Shown here piece after piece: positions 8,776 to 16,569 of a stretch of 33,024 bases of DNA. The DNA comes from Candidatus Paracaedibacteraceae bacterium. Lineage in GTDB: Bacteria; Pseudomonadota; Alphaproteobacteria; UBA6184. A program made the translations under genes and the position numbers. Within the stretch, counting starts at the first letter, position 1, and the number at the start of each line of letters is the position of its first letter. The stretch covers positions 1-33,024 of the forward strand of contig JACKLG010000005.1 of NCBI GenBank assembly GCA_024236035.1. Reading direction: 5' to 3'. The notes under the pieces were generated by a model. That model was not told where the DNA came from, did no database searches, and saw nothing but the letters and a program-made list of their open reading frames with translations.

Positions 8776-9408
8776 ATGTCTCGCATTTATGAAATATTTC
8801 AACGCCTCAGCGACCACATCCCTATCCCTGAAACAGAACTGAAATATACCAACCCTTATACCTTACTAATTGCAGTTGTATTATCAGCACAAAGCACTGA
8901 TAAAGGCGTCAATAAAGCCACGGATCACCTATTCAAGATCGTAAGCACCCCGCAAGATATGGTGTACTTGGGGTTAGATAAATTAAAAGAACACATAAAA
9001 ACTATCGGATTGTTTAACACTAAAGCCAAGAATATAATGGCTTTAAGCCAAAAATTAATTGATGAATATAACAGCATTGTTCCTAGTACTCGTGAAGAGT
9101 TAATGCGTCTACCCGGCGTAGGACGTAAAACAGCCAATGTTGTATTAAATGTAGTTTTCAATCAGCCTACAATTCCGGTTGATACACATGTTGCAAGAGT
9201 ATCTAATCGTTTAGACTTAACTACAGCTATCCATCCTGATAAAATTGAAGCAGAACTAGAACAAATTATCCCATCCATCTTCTTAAAATCCGCTCATCAC
9301 TTGCTTATCCTACATGGAAGATACACATGTATCGCACGCAAACCTAAATGTTCAAACTGCATTCTGAATGACTTATGCAAGTATAACCTTCCACACACAA
9401 CAACTTAA
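8776..9408 (+). CDS. nth: Endonuclease III (DNA glycosylase/AP lyase)
   Basis: A base-excision repair enzyme removing oxidised pyrimidines and cutting at the abasic site. The helix-hairpin-helix LPGVGRKTANVVLN contains catalytic Lys118, and VDTHV contains catalytic Asp136. The C-terminus has the 4Fe-4S ligands Cys185, Cys192, Cys195 and Cys201 in the exact C-x6-C-x2-C-x5-C spacing. The 210-residue length is normal. It lies 28 bp downstream of the LOG gene and 97 bp before trxB, which has its own promoter. With the uracil-DNA glycosylase and photolyase in this window it indicates that basic DNA repair is kept. Confidence 0.97.
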   Translation: MSRIYEIFQRLSDHIPIPETELKYTNPYTLLIAVVLSAQSTDKGVNKATDHLFKIVSTPQDMVYLGLDKLKEHIKTIGLFNTKAKNIMALSQKLIDEYNSIVPSTREELMRLPGVGRKTANVVLNVVFNQPTIPVDTHVARVSNRLDLTTAIHPDKIEAELEQIIPSIFLKSAHHLLILHGRYTCIARKPKCSNCILNDLCKYNLPHTTT

Positions 9409-9429
9409 TTGCATAGAAATAAATATTTG

Positions 9430-9458
9430 TTGAAAAAGGTATGCATTTTTTGCATAAT
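9430..9458 (+). promoter_or_regulatory. Sigma-70 type promoter for trxB with overlapping inverted repeat
   Basis: TTGAAA (9430-9435), a 17-nt spacer and CATAAT (9453-9458) make a good vegetative promoter 48 nt upstream of the trxB start. A perfect inverted repeat TATGCA-N5-TGCATA (9440-9456) covers the spacer and most of the -10 box. It also fits the loose T-N11-A pattern of LysR-type operators, and the second gene of the transcript encodes a LysR-type protein. The operator role is inferred. Confidence 0.6.
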
Positions 9459-9505
9459 CCGACTAAATCAAGAATACTTCATAAACACTATTGGGAGAAT
9501 ATTTA

Positions 9506-10447
9506 ATGACAGCTGTACATACACAGTTATTAATCATTGGTGCTGGTCCAGCAGGTTATACAGCGGCTGTTTATGCTGCTCGGGCTAACTTAAAGCCCAC
9601 ATTAGTTACCGGGTTACAACCAGGTGGACAACTTACAATTACCACAGACGTTGAAAACTACCCAGGTTTTGCTGATGCCATTCAAGGTCCTTGGCTAATG
9701 GAACAAATGCGAATACAAGCAGAAAACATGGGAACTAACATTATATATGATTATGTTTCTAATGTTGATTTTTCAAAGCAACCATTTACTTGCTATGGAG
9801 AAAGCAATACATTTACTGCAGACTCTGTAATTATTGCAACTGGGGCAGAAGCTAAATGGCTCAACATATCATCAGAAGAAACATTTAAAGGTTTTGGTGT
9901 ATCTGCCTGCGCGACGTGTGATGGCTTTTTCTTTAAAAATAAACCAGTGGCTGTAATTGGCGGTGGAAATTCAGCGGTTGAAGAAGCTTTATATTTATCT
10001 AATATAGCAAGCAGCGTTACATTAGTTCATCGAAGAGACTCTCTAAGGGCAGAAAAAGTATTGCAAGACCGCTTATTTGCAAACCCAAAAATAAATATTA
10101 TTTGGAACCATGAAATAGATGAAATCTTAGGCACTACTACCCCAAAAGCTGTAACAGGAATTCGATTAAAATCTACCTTGTCACCAGAAACCACTCAAAA
10201 TATAGAAGTAGAAGGAATATTTATAGCAATTGGTCACTCTCCAAAAACCGAAATGTTTAAAGGACATATTGATCTAGATTCAGCAGGTTACATTATTACT
10301 CCCAAAGGCGAAACAACAACAAACATTCCAGGAGTATTTGCTGCAGGCGATGTCCAAGATAAAATTTATCGTCAAGCAGTAACAGCAGCAGGTCAAGGCT
10401 GTATGGCTGCCTTAGATGCAGAAAAATTTTTAACAATAAACAACTAA
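9506..10447 (+). CDS. trxB: Thioredoxin-disulfide reductase
   Basis: A low-molecular-weight flavoenzyme that passes electrons from NADPH to thioredoxin. Domains in order: FAD-binding GAGPAG (residues 12-17 of the 313-aa product), an NADPH-binding domain with GGGNSAVEEA (about 152-161), the redox disulfide CATC (Cys135, Cys138) and the second FAD motif GVFAAGDV near the C-terminus. A TTG at 9491 opens the frame 5 codons earlier, but the ATG at 9506 is preceded by GGGAGA at a 7-nt spacing, which that longer reading would place inside the gene. I therefore choose 9506. The LysR gene follows after 27 bp. The product would supply the thioredoxin system used by Bcp. Confidence 0.97.
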   Translation: MTAVHTQLLIIGAGPAGYTAAVYAARANLKPTLVTGLQPGGQLTITTDVENYPGFADAIQGPWLMEQMRIQAENMGTNIIYDYVSNVDFSKQPFTCYGESNTFTADSVIIATGAEAKWLNISSEETFKGFGVSACATCDGFFFKNKPVAVIGGGNSAVEEALYLSNIASSVTLVHRRDSLRAEKVLQDRLFANPKINIIWNHEIDEILGTTTPKAVTGIRLKSTLSPETTQNIEVEGIFIAIGHSPKTEMFKGHIDLDSAGYIITPKGETTTNIPGVFAAGDVQDKIYRQAVTAAGQGCMAALDAEKFLTINN

Positions 10448-10474
10448 ACGAAATATACCATCAGGGAGGACAGT

Positions 10475-11380
10475 ATGGTTGATATTCGATTATTAAGTAC
10501 TAAAGTAGACTGGGACAAACTCAGGATTTTTAATCACGTTGCATGGTCAGGATCTTTAACAAAAGCTTCTGAAAAATTGGCTTTATCTCAATCCGCAGTA
10601 AGTCGACAAATTTCAGCATTAGAAGCTATGATGGGATGTCGTTTATTTCGTAGACATCCCCGTGGTTTAATGCTCACAGAACAGGGAGATATCCTTTTTG
10701 AAACCACCCAAGAAATATTTGGACGCATTTCCAATACCTTGTCTATCTTAAAAGATACAAAAGATATGGCCGCTGGACATTTAAGAATTGCTACCACTCA
10801 AACATTTTCTAATTTTTGGCTTGCTCCACGAATTCATAAATTTTTGGCCCTTTACCCAGAAGTTCGACTTACACAAATTATTTCAGATGATGATACAAAT
10901 CTGCTGCAAGAAGGTTCAGACTTAGCAATTAAATCTACACCTTCTGTGCAACTTCGCATGATTCAACGTCCTTTAATGACGTTTAAACGCGGAATTTACG
11001 CCAGTGAAACTTATTTAGAAAAAAACGGTGAACCCACAAAACTAGAAGAGCTCGTTCACCATCAGCTGATTGTATTTGGCGAAGATACAAACTCTTTAGA
11101 AAACACAAATATTTTGCTTTACTTAGGCTTAACTGAAGACTCCCCCAAACGAGTACCTTACCTTTCAGTAAACAGCAATTTAACTATTGCAACAGCAGTT
11201 ACAAATCACGTCGGCATCGCTGTAATGGATGAATACATCGCAGAAAAACACCCTAATTTACGTCGTATATTAACAGCTGAAAAATTGCCTGATTTAACGT
11301 ATTATTTAGAATACCCTGAAGAATTACGCAGGTCCAAAAAAATTGCGGCATTTAGGGATTTTATTATGGAAAATATATAA
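10475..11380 (+). CDS. LysR family transcriptional regulator
   Basis: A winged helix-turn-helix occupies residues 15-75, with GSLTKASEKLALSQSAVSRQ as the recognition segment and LEAMMGCRLFRRHPRGLMLT as the wing and linker start. The remaining roughly 220 residues form the substrate-binding effector domain. A strong ribosome binding site (AGGGAGGA) precedes the ATG. Regulators of this type are often found immediately downstream of trxB in alphaproteobacteria. The gene lies between trxB (27-bp gap) and a drug exporter gene (9-bp gap), so it probably regulates this operon; the effector molecule cannot be predicted. Confidence 0.94.
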   Translation: MVDIRLLSTKVDWDKLRIFNHVAWSGSLTKASEKLALSQSAVSRQISALEAMMGCRLFRRHPRGLMLTEQGDILFETTQEIFGRISNTLSILKDTKDMAAGHLRIATTQTFSNFWLAPRIHKFLALYPEVRLTQIISDDDTNLLQEGSDLAIKSTPSVQLRMIQRPLMTFKRGIYASETYLEKNGEPTKLEELVHHQLIVFGEDTNSLENTNILLYLGLTEDSPKRVPYLSVNSNLTIATAVTNHVGIAVMDEYIAEKHPNLRRILTAEKLPDLTYYLEYPEELRRSKKIAAFRDFIMENI

Positions 11381-11389
11381 ACTAACAAT

Positions 11390-12583
11390 ATGAAAGAACA
11401 GTTTTCACAAACAAAGCTTGCATTAATTACTTTTACCTTAATTTTAGGCAGCGTTATTGTCAATTCAGCAATGGATATGCATGCACCTGTACTACCTGAA
11501 ATTGGTATATATTTTAATGCAACAGAAACTTTAGTCCAATGGACTGTCAGCAGCTATTTTTTAGGAACCGCTATTGCTGCCTTGTTCTACGGCCCATTGG
11601 CTGATTGCTATGGTAGAAAGCGTTTATTATTGATAGGCATAAGCTTCTTTGCTTGTGCCTCTATTTGGTGCACATATGCACATGATATTTATGAACTAAT
11701 TATCGCTCGCTTCTTTCAAGGAATGGGAGGGGTCGCTTCTTCCGTTATTTGGTTAACGATTATCAAAGATATATTTAAAGGCAAAGACAGCGTCCGCACC
11801 TTAAATATTTTTAACATTACCATTTCTGTTTCCTTATCAGCAGCACCTATTGTAGGCAGCGTCGTGGCAGACTATTTTGAATGGCGTGGAATATTTGCGG
11901 TTTTAAGTATTCTTGGAACAATTCAAGTATTATTAATTGCATTAATTATTCCTGAAACGTTAAAGAAAAAAGAAAACCAACACATCTCTGCAATTAAAGC
12001 ATTCAAAAATTATAAGATATTTTTTACAAGCCGAACATTTTTAGTATTTGCTCTTCTTAATGGGACCATCCACGGGTTACATGTTGCTCAAATTCCTTTA
12101 CTTTCCATTCATTTGCAAGAAGTAATCGGAATCAGCCGTGAAGCGTTTGCTTTGTACCAATTTGTTCCTACCTTTTTCTATGCAATTGCCGCGGCCTTTG
12201 TACGTCAATATGTAAAAAAACAAGGATTATATTCTACAATTACGTTAGGCATGTACTTAATAACAGGCTATGTTTTAAGCTTGCTATTGGTTCAAGCATT
12301 CTTTTCAGATTCCGCAAATATGCTTGTCTTAACCTATTGTATTTATACAGTGTGTTGTCCATTTATCGCCACAGTAGTTACCACACGCGCCATGGAATTA
12401 TTTAATAATATGGGGGGGACTTCGTCTTCAGCCGTAACTTCAATTCGCCAATTTATGGCCTCATTCGTAACTTTTTCAGCTGCTGCAGTTTACAATCAAA
12501 CGTTTCAATCTATTACTATAGTACTTACAATATATGTTGCCATAGTTATCCTTGCCTTTGTAACCCATCGCAAAGAAATGTAA
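11390..12583 (+). CDS. MFS transporter, Bcr/CflA-type drug efflux family
   Basis: A 397-residue membrane protein with about 12 hydrophobic segments. The first loop region reads MDMHAPVLPEIGIYF followed by TLVQWTVSSYFLG, the D-x-x-x-P-x-L-P pattern typical of the Bcr/CflA drug:H+ antiporter branch (DHA1). MFS motif A is seen as GPLADCYGRKRLL between segments 2 and 3. The family exports bicyclomycin, chloramphenicol or sulfonamides in characterised members; the substrate here is unknown. There are only 9 bp after the LysR gene and no clear ribosome binding site, so translation may be coupled. No terminator hairpin is seen in the 27 bp before the converging pseudogene. Confidence 0.92.
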   Translation: MKEQFSQTKLALITFTLILGSVIVNSAMDMHAPVLPEIGIYFNATETLVQWTVSSYFLGTAIAALFYGPLADCYGRKRLLLIGISFFACASIWCTYAHDIYELIIARFFQGMGGVASSVIWLTIIKDIFKGKDSVRTLNIFNITISVSLSAAPIVGSVVADYFEWRGIFAVLSILGTIQVLLIALIIPETLKKKENQHISAIKAFKNYKIFFTSRTFLVFALLNGTIHGLHVAQIPLLSIHLQEVIGISREAFALYQFVPTFFYAIAAAFVRQYVKKQGLYSTITLGMYLITGYVLSLLLVQAFFSDSANMLVLTYCIYTVCCPFIATVVTTRAMELFNNMGGTSSSAVTSIRQFMASFVTFSAAAVYNQTFQSITIVLTIYVAIVILAFVTHRKEM

Positions 12584-12610
12584 GTTCACAACTTAAATAA
12601 TACAGTAACA

Positions 12611-13960
12611 CTAACGTTCCAATTTAATGCTTAAGCCAAAATTACAGCCTGTAACACTATTTATATTAATATTTGAATGAAAAGATATTCCATCGTTCAA
12701 AGTAATACTTCCCACAAAATCTAATACGCCTATAAAAGACCCAGCATTTTTCTTGCTCATCATGGCTAATAATCTACTATCTATACTATATGTATCCGCT
12801 TTCCAATTTTTTATAACGGCATCTATACCTATATAAAACTGTGTATTATTATATTTTTCAACGTTTTGACGGGTAAGTTGTATAAATGGTGATATCCAAT
12901 TAAAATCATATCCAAATTTTAATTGCATAAATTTACCACTCCATTCACTAAAGAAAAGCTCCTTAGCAAAAACAAATCCCGATTCCCCCTCTAAAAAATA
13001 TTTTTTAAATGAGCGTGAAATAGCTAAAGAAGTTTCTAACTTTTGTCCACTCACCCCAAATCCATATCCCTGATTGGCGTAAGAACATATAAATCCGATT
13101 ACTGTATCTCCTATACGATATGCAACTACACTTTGTAATCGGTCTGTTTTTTTGTCCTTACTTATATCACCATTAATATGAACAAAAATCGGCAAATTAA
13201 AATTAACGATATTCCCTGACACCCCATCTATTCGAAATTCACTTAAATCTACTTCTCCATCACCTAATCTTACATTTCTTGGCAAGCTACGTGTATTAAC
13301 CCCCATTCCAGAACCGAACACGCAATAAAAAGGCAAATCAAACAAACTCCAAAAAAATTTATCTTCTGATAATGCCTCAATAAACATATCATTCCACTTT
13401 TTAACCTGACTACCACTCACCGCCTCCCCATCGTCAAAGACTAAACTAAACTCCGCTTGATTTGACAGTAAGTTATTACATACAAGTTTTTTTCCTGAAT
13501 AAACTAAACCACTTAAAACTTCTTGAAAATTAGTTTTACGTGCTTGTTTTCGATCTTTAACCAAAGGTTTTAGATCAAGATGCATTAAAGCTCTAACAAA
13601 ACGTGCATCAAAAAAGTTTGCATCCGTGTATAAATCGGGATGATCGATATCTACAATTTGTCCGGATTGGAATGTTTCAGTCTTAAATCCTTTAAGACCT
13701 GTATCTTCTAGTTTATCCCATACATTTAATACTAATCCTCACATGTTATCTGTTAAAACTCCCCTACCATAAGCAGCAGAGCTCTTATCATCAGCAAGTT
13801 TATCTTTTTCAAATATATATTGATGGATTTGGACTTGCATTTCTTTCTCTGACAAGCCTGTACACAAAGGAAATTTATGTTCTAACAGTTTATTATCAAG
13901 TCCACACCCAGTAATTAAAACTGCTATCGCTAATAAAGGCCTTAAATATTTAAAATTCAT
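12611..13960 (-). pseudogene. Lipoprotein / beta-rich surface protein gene broken by one in-frame TGA
   Basis: Two open segments in the same minus-strand frame are separated only by TGA at 13739-13741. The first encodes a lipoprotein start: ATG at 13960 has GGGA about 9 nt upstream, followed by MNFKYLRPLLAIAVLITGC with lipobox LITGC. An in-frame ATG at 13981 is also possible. Beyond the TGA the frame stays open for about 375 codons. Its last 200 residues are rich in alternating polar and hydrophobic residues with many Phe, Tyr and Trp, suggesting an outer-membrane beta-barrel such as an autotransporter domain. The segment before the stop (YIFEKDKLADDKSSAAYGRG) resembles the C-terminal end of subtilisin-like peptidase domains, so the peptidase body may have been deleted earlier. 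That last point is a guess. TGA is a normal stop elsewhere in this window. Confidence 0.68.
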
Positions 13961-13973
13961 ATTTATATTTCCC

Positions 13974-14005
13974 ATATGCAAATGTTAGGTATATATTTTG
14001 CATAT
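13974..14005. repeat. 32-bp inverted repeat upstream of the broken lipoprotein gene
   Basis: Perfect 9-bp arms ATATGCAAA (13974-13982) and TTTGCATAT (13997-14005) flank a 14-bp spacer. It lies 14-45 bp upstream of the lipoprotein start at 13960 and within the gap after photolyase. It could be an operator or an mRNA hairpin. No T-run follows in the minus direction, so an intrinsic terminator is unlikely. Confidence 0.5.
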
Positions 14006-14048
14006 AGAGAAAATTTTTTACTATTCAAGGGAGAGTAATAAATTTAAA

Positions 14049-15497
14049 TTAATTATTCTTTATTGCTTGATATGCATCCAAAGCTCTACGACGACTACTT
14101 GATAAATCTACAATCGGGAAAGGATAAGTTTCGCCTAATTTCACTTCAGCGTTTTTTAAATCTTCGTCTGAAGCATCCCAAGGTTGATATATGTATTTTA
14201 AAGGCAGTTTCTTTAATTCAGGCACCCATTTTTTTATATATTCCCCCTCTGGATCAAACTTTTCTGCCTGAGTAACTGGATTAAATATTCTAAAATAGGG
14301 CGCAGCATCTACGCCACATCCAGCAACCCATTGCCATCCCATACTATTATTGGCAAGATCCGCATCTACCAAGGTATCCCAAAACCACTCTGCTCCTTGC
14401 TGCCAAGGGATCAATAAGTTTTTAGTTAAAAAAGATGCCGCAATCATTCTGGCTCGATTATGCATATATCCCGTTTTCCACAATTGTCGCATAGCAGCAT
14501 CAATAATTGGTATTCCAGTTTGACCCTGCTGCCATTTTTTAAGCTGGCCAGAATCTTTATCCCACGGAAAATTTTTAAATTCATTTTTAATCGGTTCTGA
14601 TGGCAACTCAGGAATATGATAAAGTAAATAATATGAAAATTCCCGCCAACCAAGTTCTGACAAAAAACAGTTTATACTTTCAGTGTGTTCTTTTTCGTGG
14701 AACATTAATTCTTGGCATTTATGCCATATATGACGAGGGCTAATTTCCCCAAAATGTAAATGAGGAGATAATCTAGACGTACCCGCAGGTTGATCCATAA
14801 AATTACGATCATTTTTATATTGATCAAGGGAATCCTCAACAAATCCCTCAAACTTTTTTAAAGCAGATTCTTCCCCAGGATACCATATTTCCTCTATACC
14901 TTTAGCCCAATTAACACCTTGTGGCAAAAGGTTTAAATCATCTATTTTTAAACCTTTAAATTTAAACACAAAAGGCTCAGACTTCTTTAATGCTTTAATG
15001 GAATCCCTTGTCTCTGAAGGCTTTTGGTTCAAACAATATTTCCAAAAAGGTGTAAATACCTTAAAAAAATTGCCCTGCTGATTTTTTATAGTCCATGGCT
15101 CAAATAATAAACTTGCATTAAAACTATCAACCTTCACACCTTGATTTGTAAAATGTTCCTTAATTTTACTATCTCTTTCTATCGCATGCGGCTCATAACA
15201 TCGATTCCATACAATATTTTTAGCACCGGTTTGATCAATGAGGTCTTTTAAAATATCTTGGGGTTGCCCTTTAAAAACCTGCAAATGGTGCCCTATTTTA
15301 GAAAGACTTTTAGATAATGCGTGTAAGCTATGATGAAGCCACCAACGGGATGCTCCGCCCATTTTCCACTTACCAGCCACGTCATCATCCAGGATATAAA
15401 TAGGAATAATCTGCCCTTGTTTAGCCGCATGTTCTAACGCAGGATTATCTTGAAGCCTTAAATCGCGTCTAAACCAAATAATTGTTTTAGAATTCAT
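14049..15497 (-). CDS. phrB: Deoxyribodipyrimidine photolyase (class I CPD photolyase)
   Basis: A flavoenzyme that uses light to split cyclobutane pyrimidine dimers. The N-terminal photolyase domain begins TIIWFRRDLRLQDNPALEHA, an unmistakable family signature. The C-terminal FAD-binding domain shows GIPIIDAAMRQLWKTGYMHN, NRARMIAASFLTKNLLIPW and DADLANNSMGWQWVAGCG, which include the FAD-contacting and Trp-rich electron-transfer positions. The length of 482 aa is normal. The start has AAGGGG about 11 nt upstream. It lies 14 bp downstream of the exported repeat protein gene, so the two are probably one transcript. A light-dependent enzyme suggests the cell or its host is sometimes exposed to daylight. 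Confidence 0.96.
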   Translation of the reverse strand: MNSKTIIWFRRDLRLQDNPALEHAAKQGQIIPIYILDDDVAGKWKMGGASRWWLHHSLHALSKSLSKIGHHLQVFKGQPQDILKDLIDQTGAKNIVWNRCYEPHAIERDSKIKEHFTNQGVKVDSFNASLLFEPWTIKNQQGNFFKVFTPFWKYCLNQKPSETRDSIKALKKSEPFVFKFKGLKIDDLNLLPQGVNWAKGIEEIWYPGEESALKKFEGFVEDSLDQYKNDRNFMDQPAGTSRLSPHLHFGEISPRHIWHKCQELMFHEKEHTESINCFLSELGWREFSYYLLYHIPELPSEPIKNEFKNFPWDKDSGQLKKWQQGQTGIPIIDAAMRQLWKTGYMHNRARMIAASFLTKNLLIPWQQGAEWFWDTLVDADLANNSMGWQWVAGCGVDAAPYFRIFNPVTQAEKFDPEGEYIKKWVPELKKLPLKYIYQPWDASDEDLKNAEVKLGETYPFPIVDLSSSRRRALDAYQAIKNN

Positions 15498-15511
15498 CCC
15501 TCAAACGCCCC

Positions 15512-16132
15512 TTAATGGCAAGTTATTTTTGCGCCAGTTACGTTGTCTATTACAACAGCCTTTCCATATATATGTATCTCTCCTTGGCCAGACTCAAACA
15601 CAACTTCCTTGATATACGTCTTTCCCTTTACAATAAGTTTTTGAGGCTGATTTAACGAAGGTTCCTTTTTTATTAGAAGATTGCTTGCTCTAGAATTGTT
15701 TAATACTACTTTTTTGCCAGAAATACATAAGTTATCAAAAATGCTATTTTCGGCAATAAAAAAACCTGTGACTCTTGCTTGATTAATAACTTTTACGCTA
15801 TTTAATTCACAACTGCCTGTAACTGAAAGTACATTCATAATTGAATCGCTTAAAATTAATTCCCCAGTAATCACTACTTTATCAAACTTACCTTTTTCAG
15901 ATGCTGCAACAGGGCCCGTCACTATAAGTTCCGTTGCGCGCAAGTTTGCAAATTGAAATGGACCCGTAATAACGATAACATCAGATTGAACATCTTCAAA
16001 CCTGGCTTCACCTATAACGTTTAAATCTTTATATTTCTTAGATTTAAAATGGACATTGCCGACTATATATTCTGCCTTCAGGTTGTAACAGAACAATGAA
16101 ACAAAGAAGATAACAAAAATTTTTTTTATCAT
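15512..16132 (-). CDS. Exported repeat protein, probable beta-solenoid, 206 aa
   Basis: I do not recognise a named family. The frame opens at 16177, but the likely start is ATG 16132, which has AGGTG about 6 nt upstream and begins a clean signal peptide, MIKKIFVIFFVSLFCYNLKA, with cleavage expected after the Ala. The mature part contains a recurring (V/I)(T/S)G pattern about every 17-22 residues (ITGPF, VTGPV, ITGEL, VTGSC, VTGFF, ISGKK), with Val/Ile alternating with polar residues. Such periodicity is seen in bactofilins and other right-handed beta-solenoids, so a periplasmic or surface solenoid is plausible. It is first in a two-gene unit with photolyase and divergent from rpmG. Confidence 0.65.
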   Translation of the reverse strand: MIKKIFVIFFVSLFCYNLKAEYIVGNVHFKSKKYKDLNVIGEARFEDVQSDVIVITGPFQFANLRATELIVTGPVAASEKGKFDKVVITGELILSDSIMNVLSVTGSCELNSVKVINQARVTGFFIAENSIFDNLCISGKKVVLNNSRASNLLIKKEPSLNQPQKLIVKGKTYIKEVVFESGQGEIHIYGKAVVIDNVTGAKITCH

Positions 16133-16218
16133 ACAGCACCTATTTAAGCTTATTACTACTATACATATACAAATCATACAAGTTAGGAAAAACCAATGTA
16201 AATTTGATCAGGAAAACA

Positions 16219-16247
16219 TTGACATTTTTCTTCTAACAAGATATAAA
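16219..16247 (+). promoter_or_regulatory. Strong sigma-70 promoter for rpmG
   Basis: A perfect -35 box TTGACA (16219-16224), a 17-nt spacer and TATAAA (16242-16247; 5 of 6 matches) lie 30 nt upstream of the rpmG start. This is the best consensus promoter in the window, as expected for a ribosomal protein gene. Confidence 0.8.
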
Positions 16248-16277
16248 AGTGAAAAGTTTTCAATTAGGAATTAAGTC

Positions 16278-16448
16278 ATGGCCAAGAAAAGCGCCGTAAC
16301 GTTAATAAGATTAGTCAGCTCTGAAAATACGGGCTATTTTTACGTTACAAAGAAAAACCCTCGTAATATTACTGAAAAAATGTCTTTCCGAAAATATGAT
16401 CCTGTAGCTCGTAAACACGTAATGTTTAAGGAAGCAAAAATTAAATAG
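16278..16448 (+). CDS. rpmG: 50S ribosomal protein L33
   Basis: A 56-codon gene encoding a large-subunit ribosomal protein. The product begins MAKKSAVTLIRLVSSENTGY and continues with FYVTKKNPRN and the family signature KMSFRKYDPVARKHVMFKEAK. It is the cysteine-free form of L33, without the zinc-binding CxxC pairs found in some bacteria. The gene is monocistronic, with a consensus promoter 30 nt upstream and a clear terminator 24 nt downstream. It is divergent from the exported repeat protein gene. Confidence 0.97.
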   Translation: MAKKSAVTLIRLVSSENTGYFYVTKKNPRNITEKMSFRKYDPVARKHVMFKEAKIK

Positions 16449-16472
16449 TTTTTACATTTAATTTTATTTTTT

Positions 16473-16507
16473 CAACCTCTTCATTTTGAAGAGGTTGTTT
16501 TATTTTT
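16473..16507 (+). terminator. Rho-independent terminator of rpmG
   Basis: A perfect 11-bp stem (CAACCTCTTCA at 16473-16483 with TGAAGAGGTTG at 16487-16497) with a 3-nt loop is followed by TTTATTTTT. It lies 24 nt after the rpmG stop. The A/T-rich left side may let it work weakly in the other direction for the converging sodium channel gene. Confidence 0.9.
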
Positions 16508-16569
16508 AAGCCTTTGATAACAACTCATTTTTTATTTAATTGAAACCTCCCACTTCTCATCAGGTGTGT

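Noticed and set aside
12611..13960. Reassignment of TGA to tryptophan, as in some reduced alphaproteobacterial symbionts
   Set aside because: TGA is the natural stop codon in several genes here (hydrolase, bcp, cca and mlaA, each in a 4-nt overlap with the next start), and Trp is encoded by TGG throughout.
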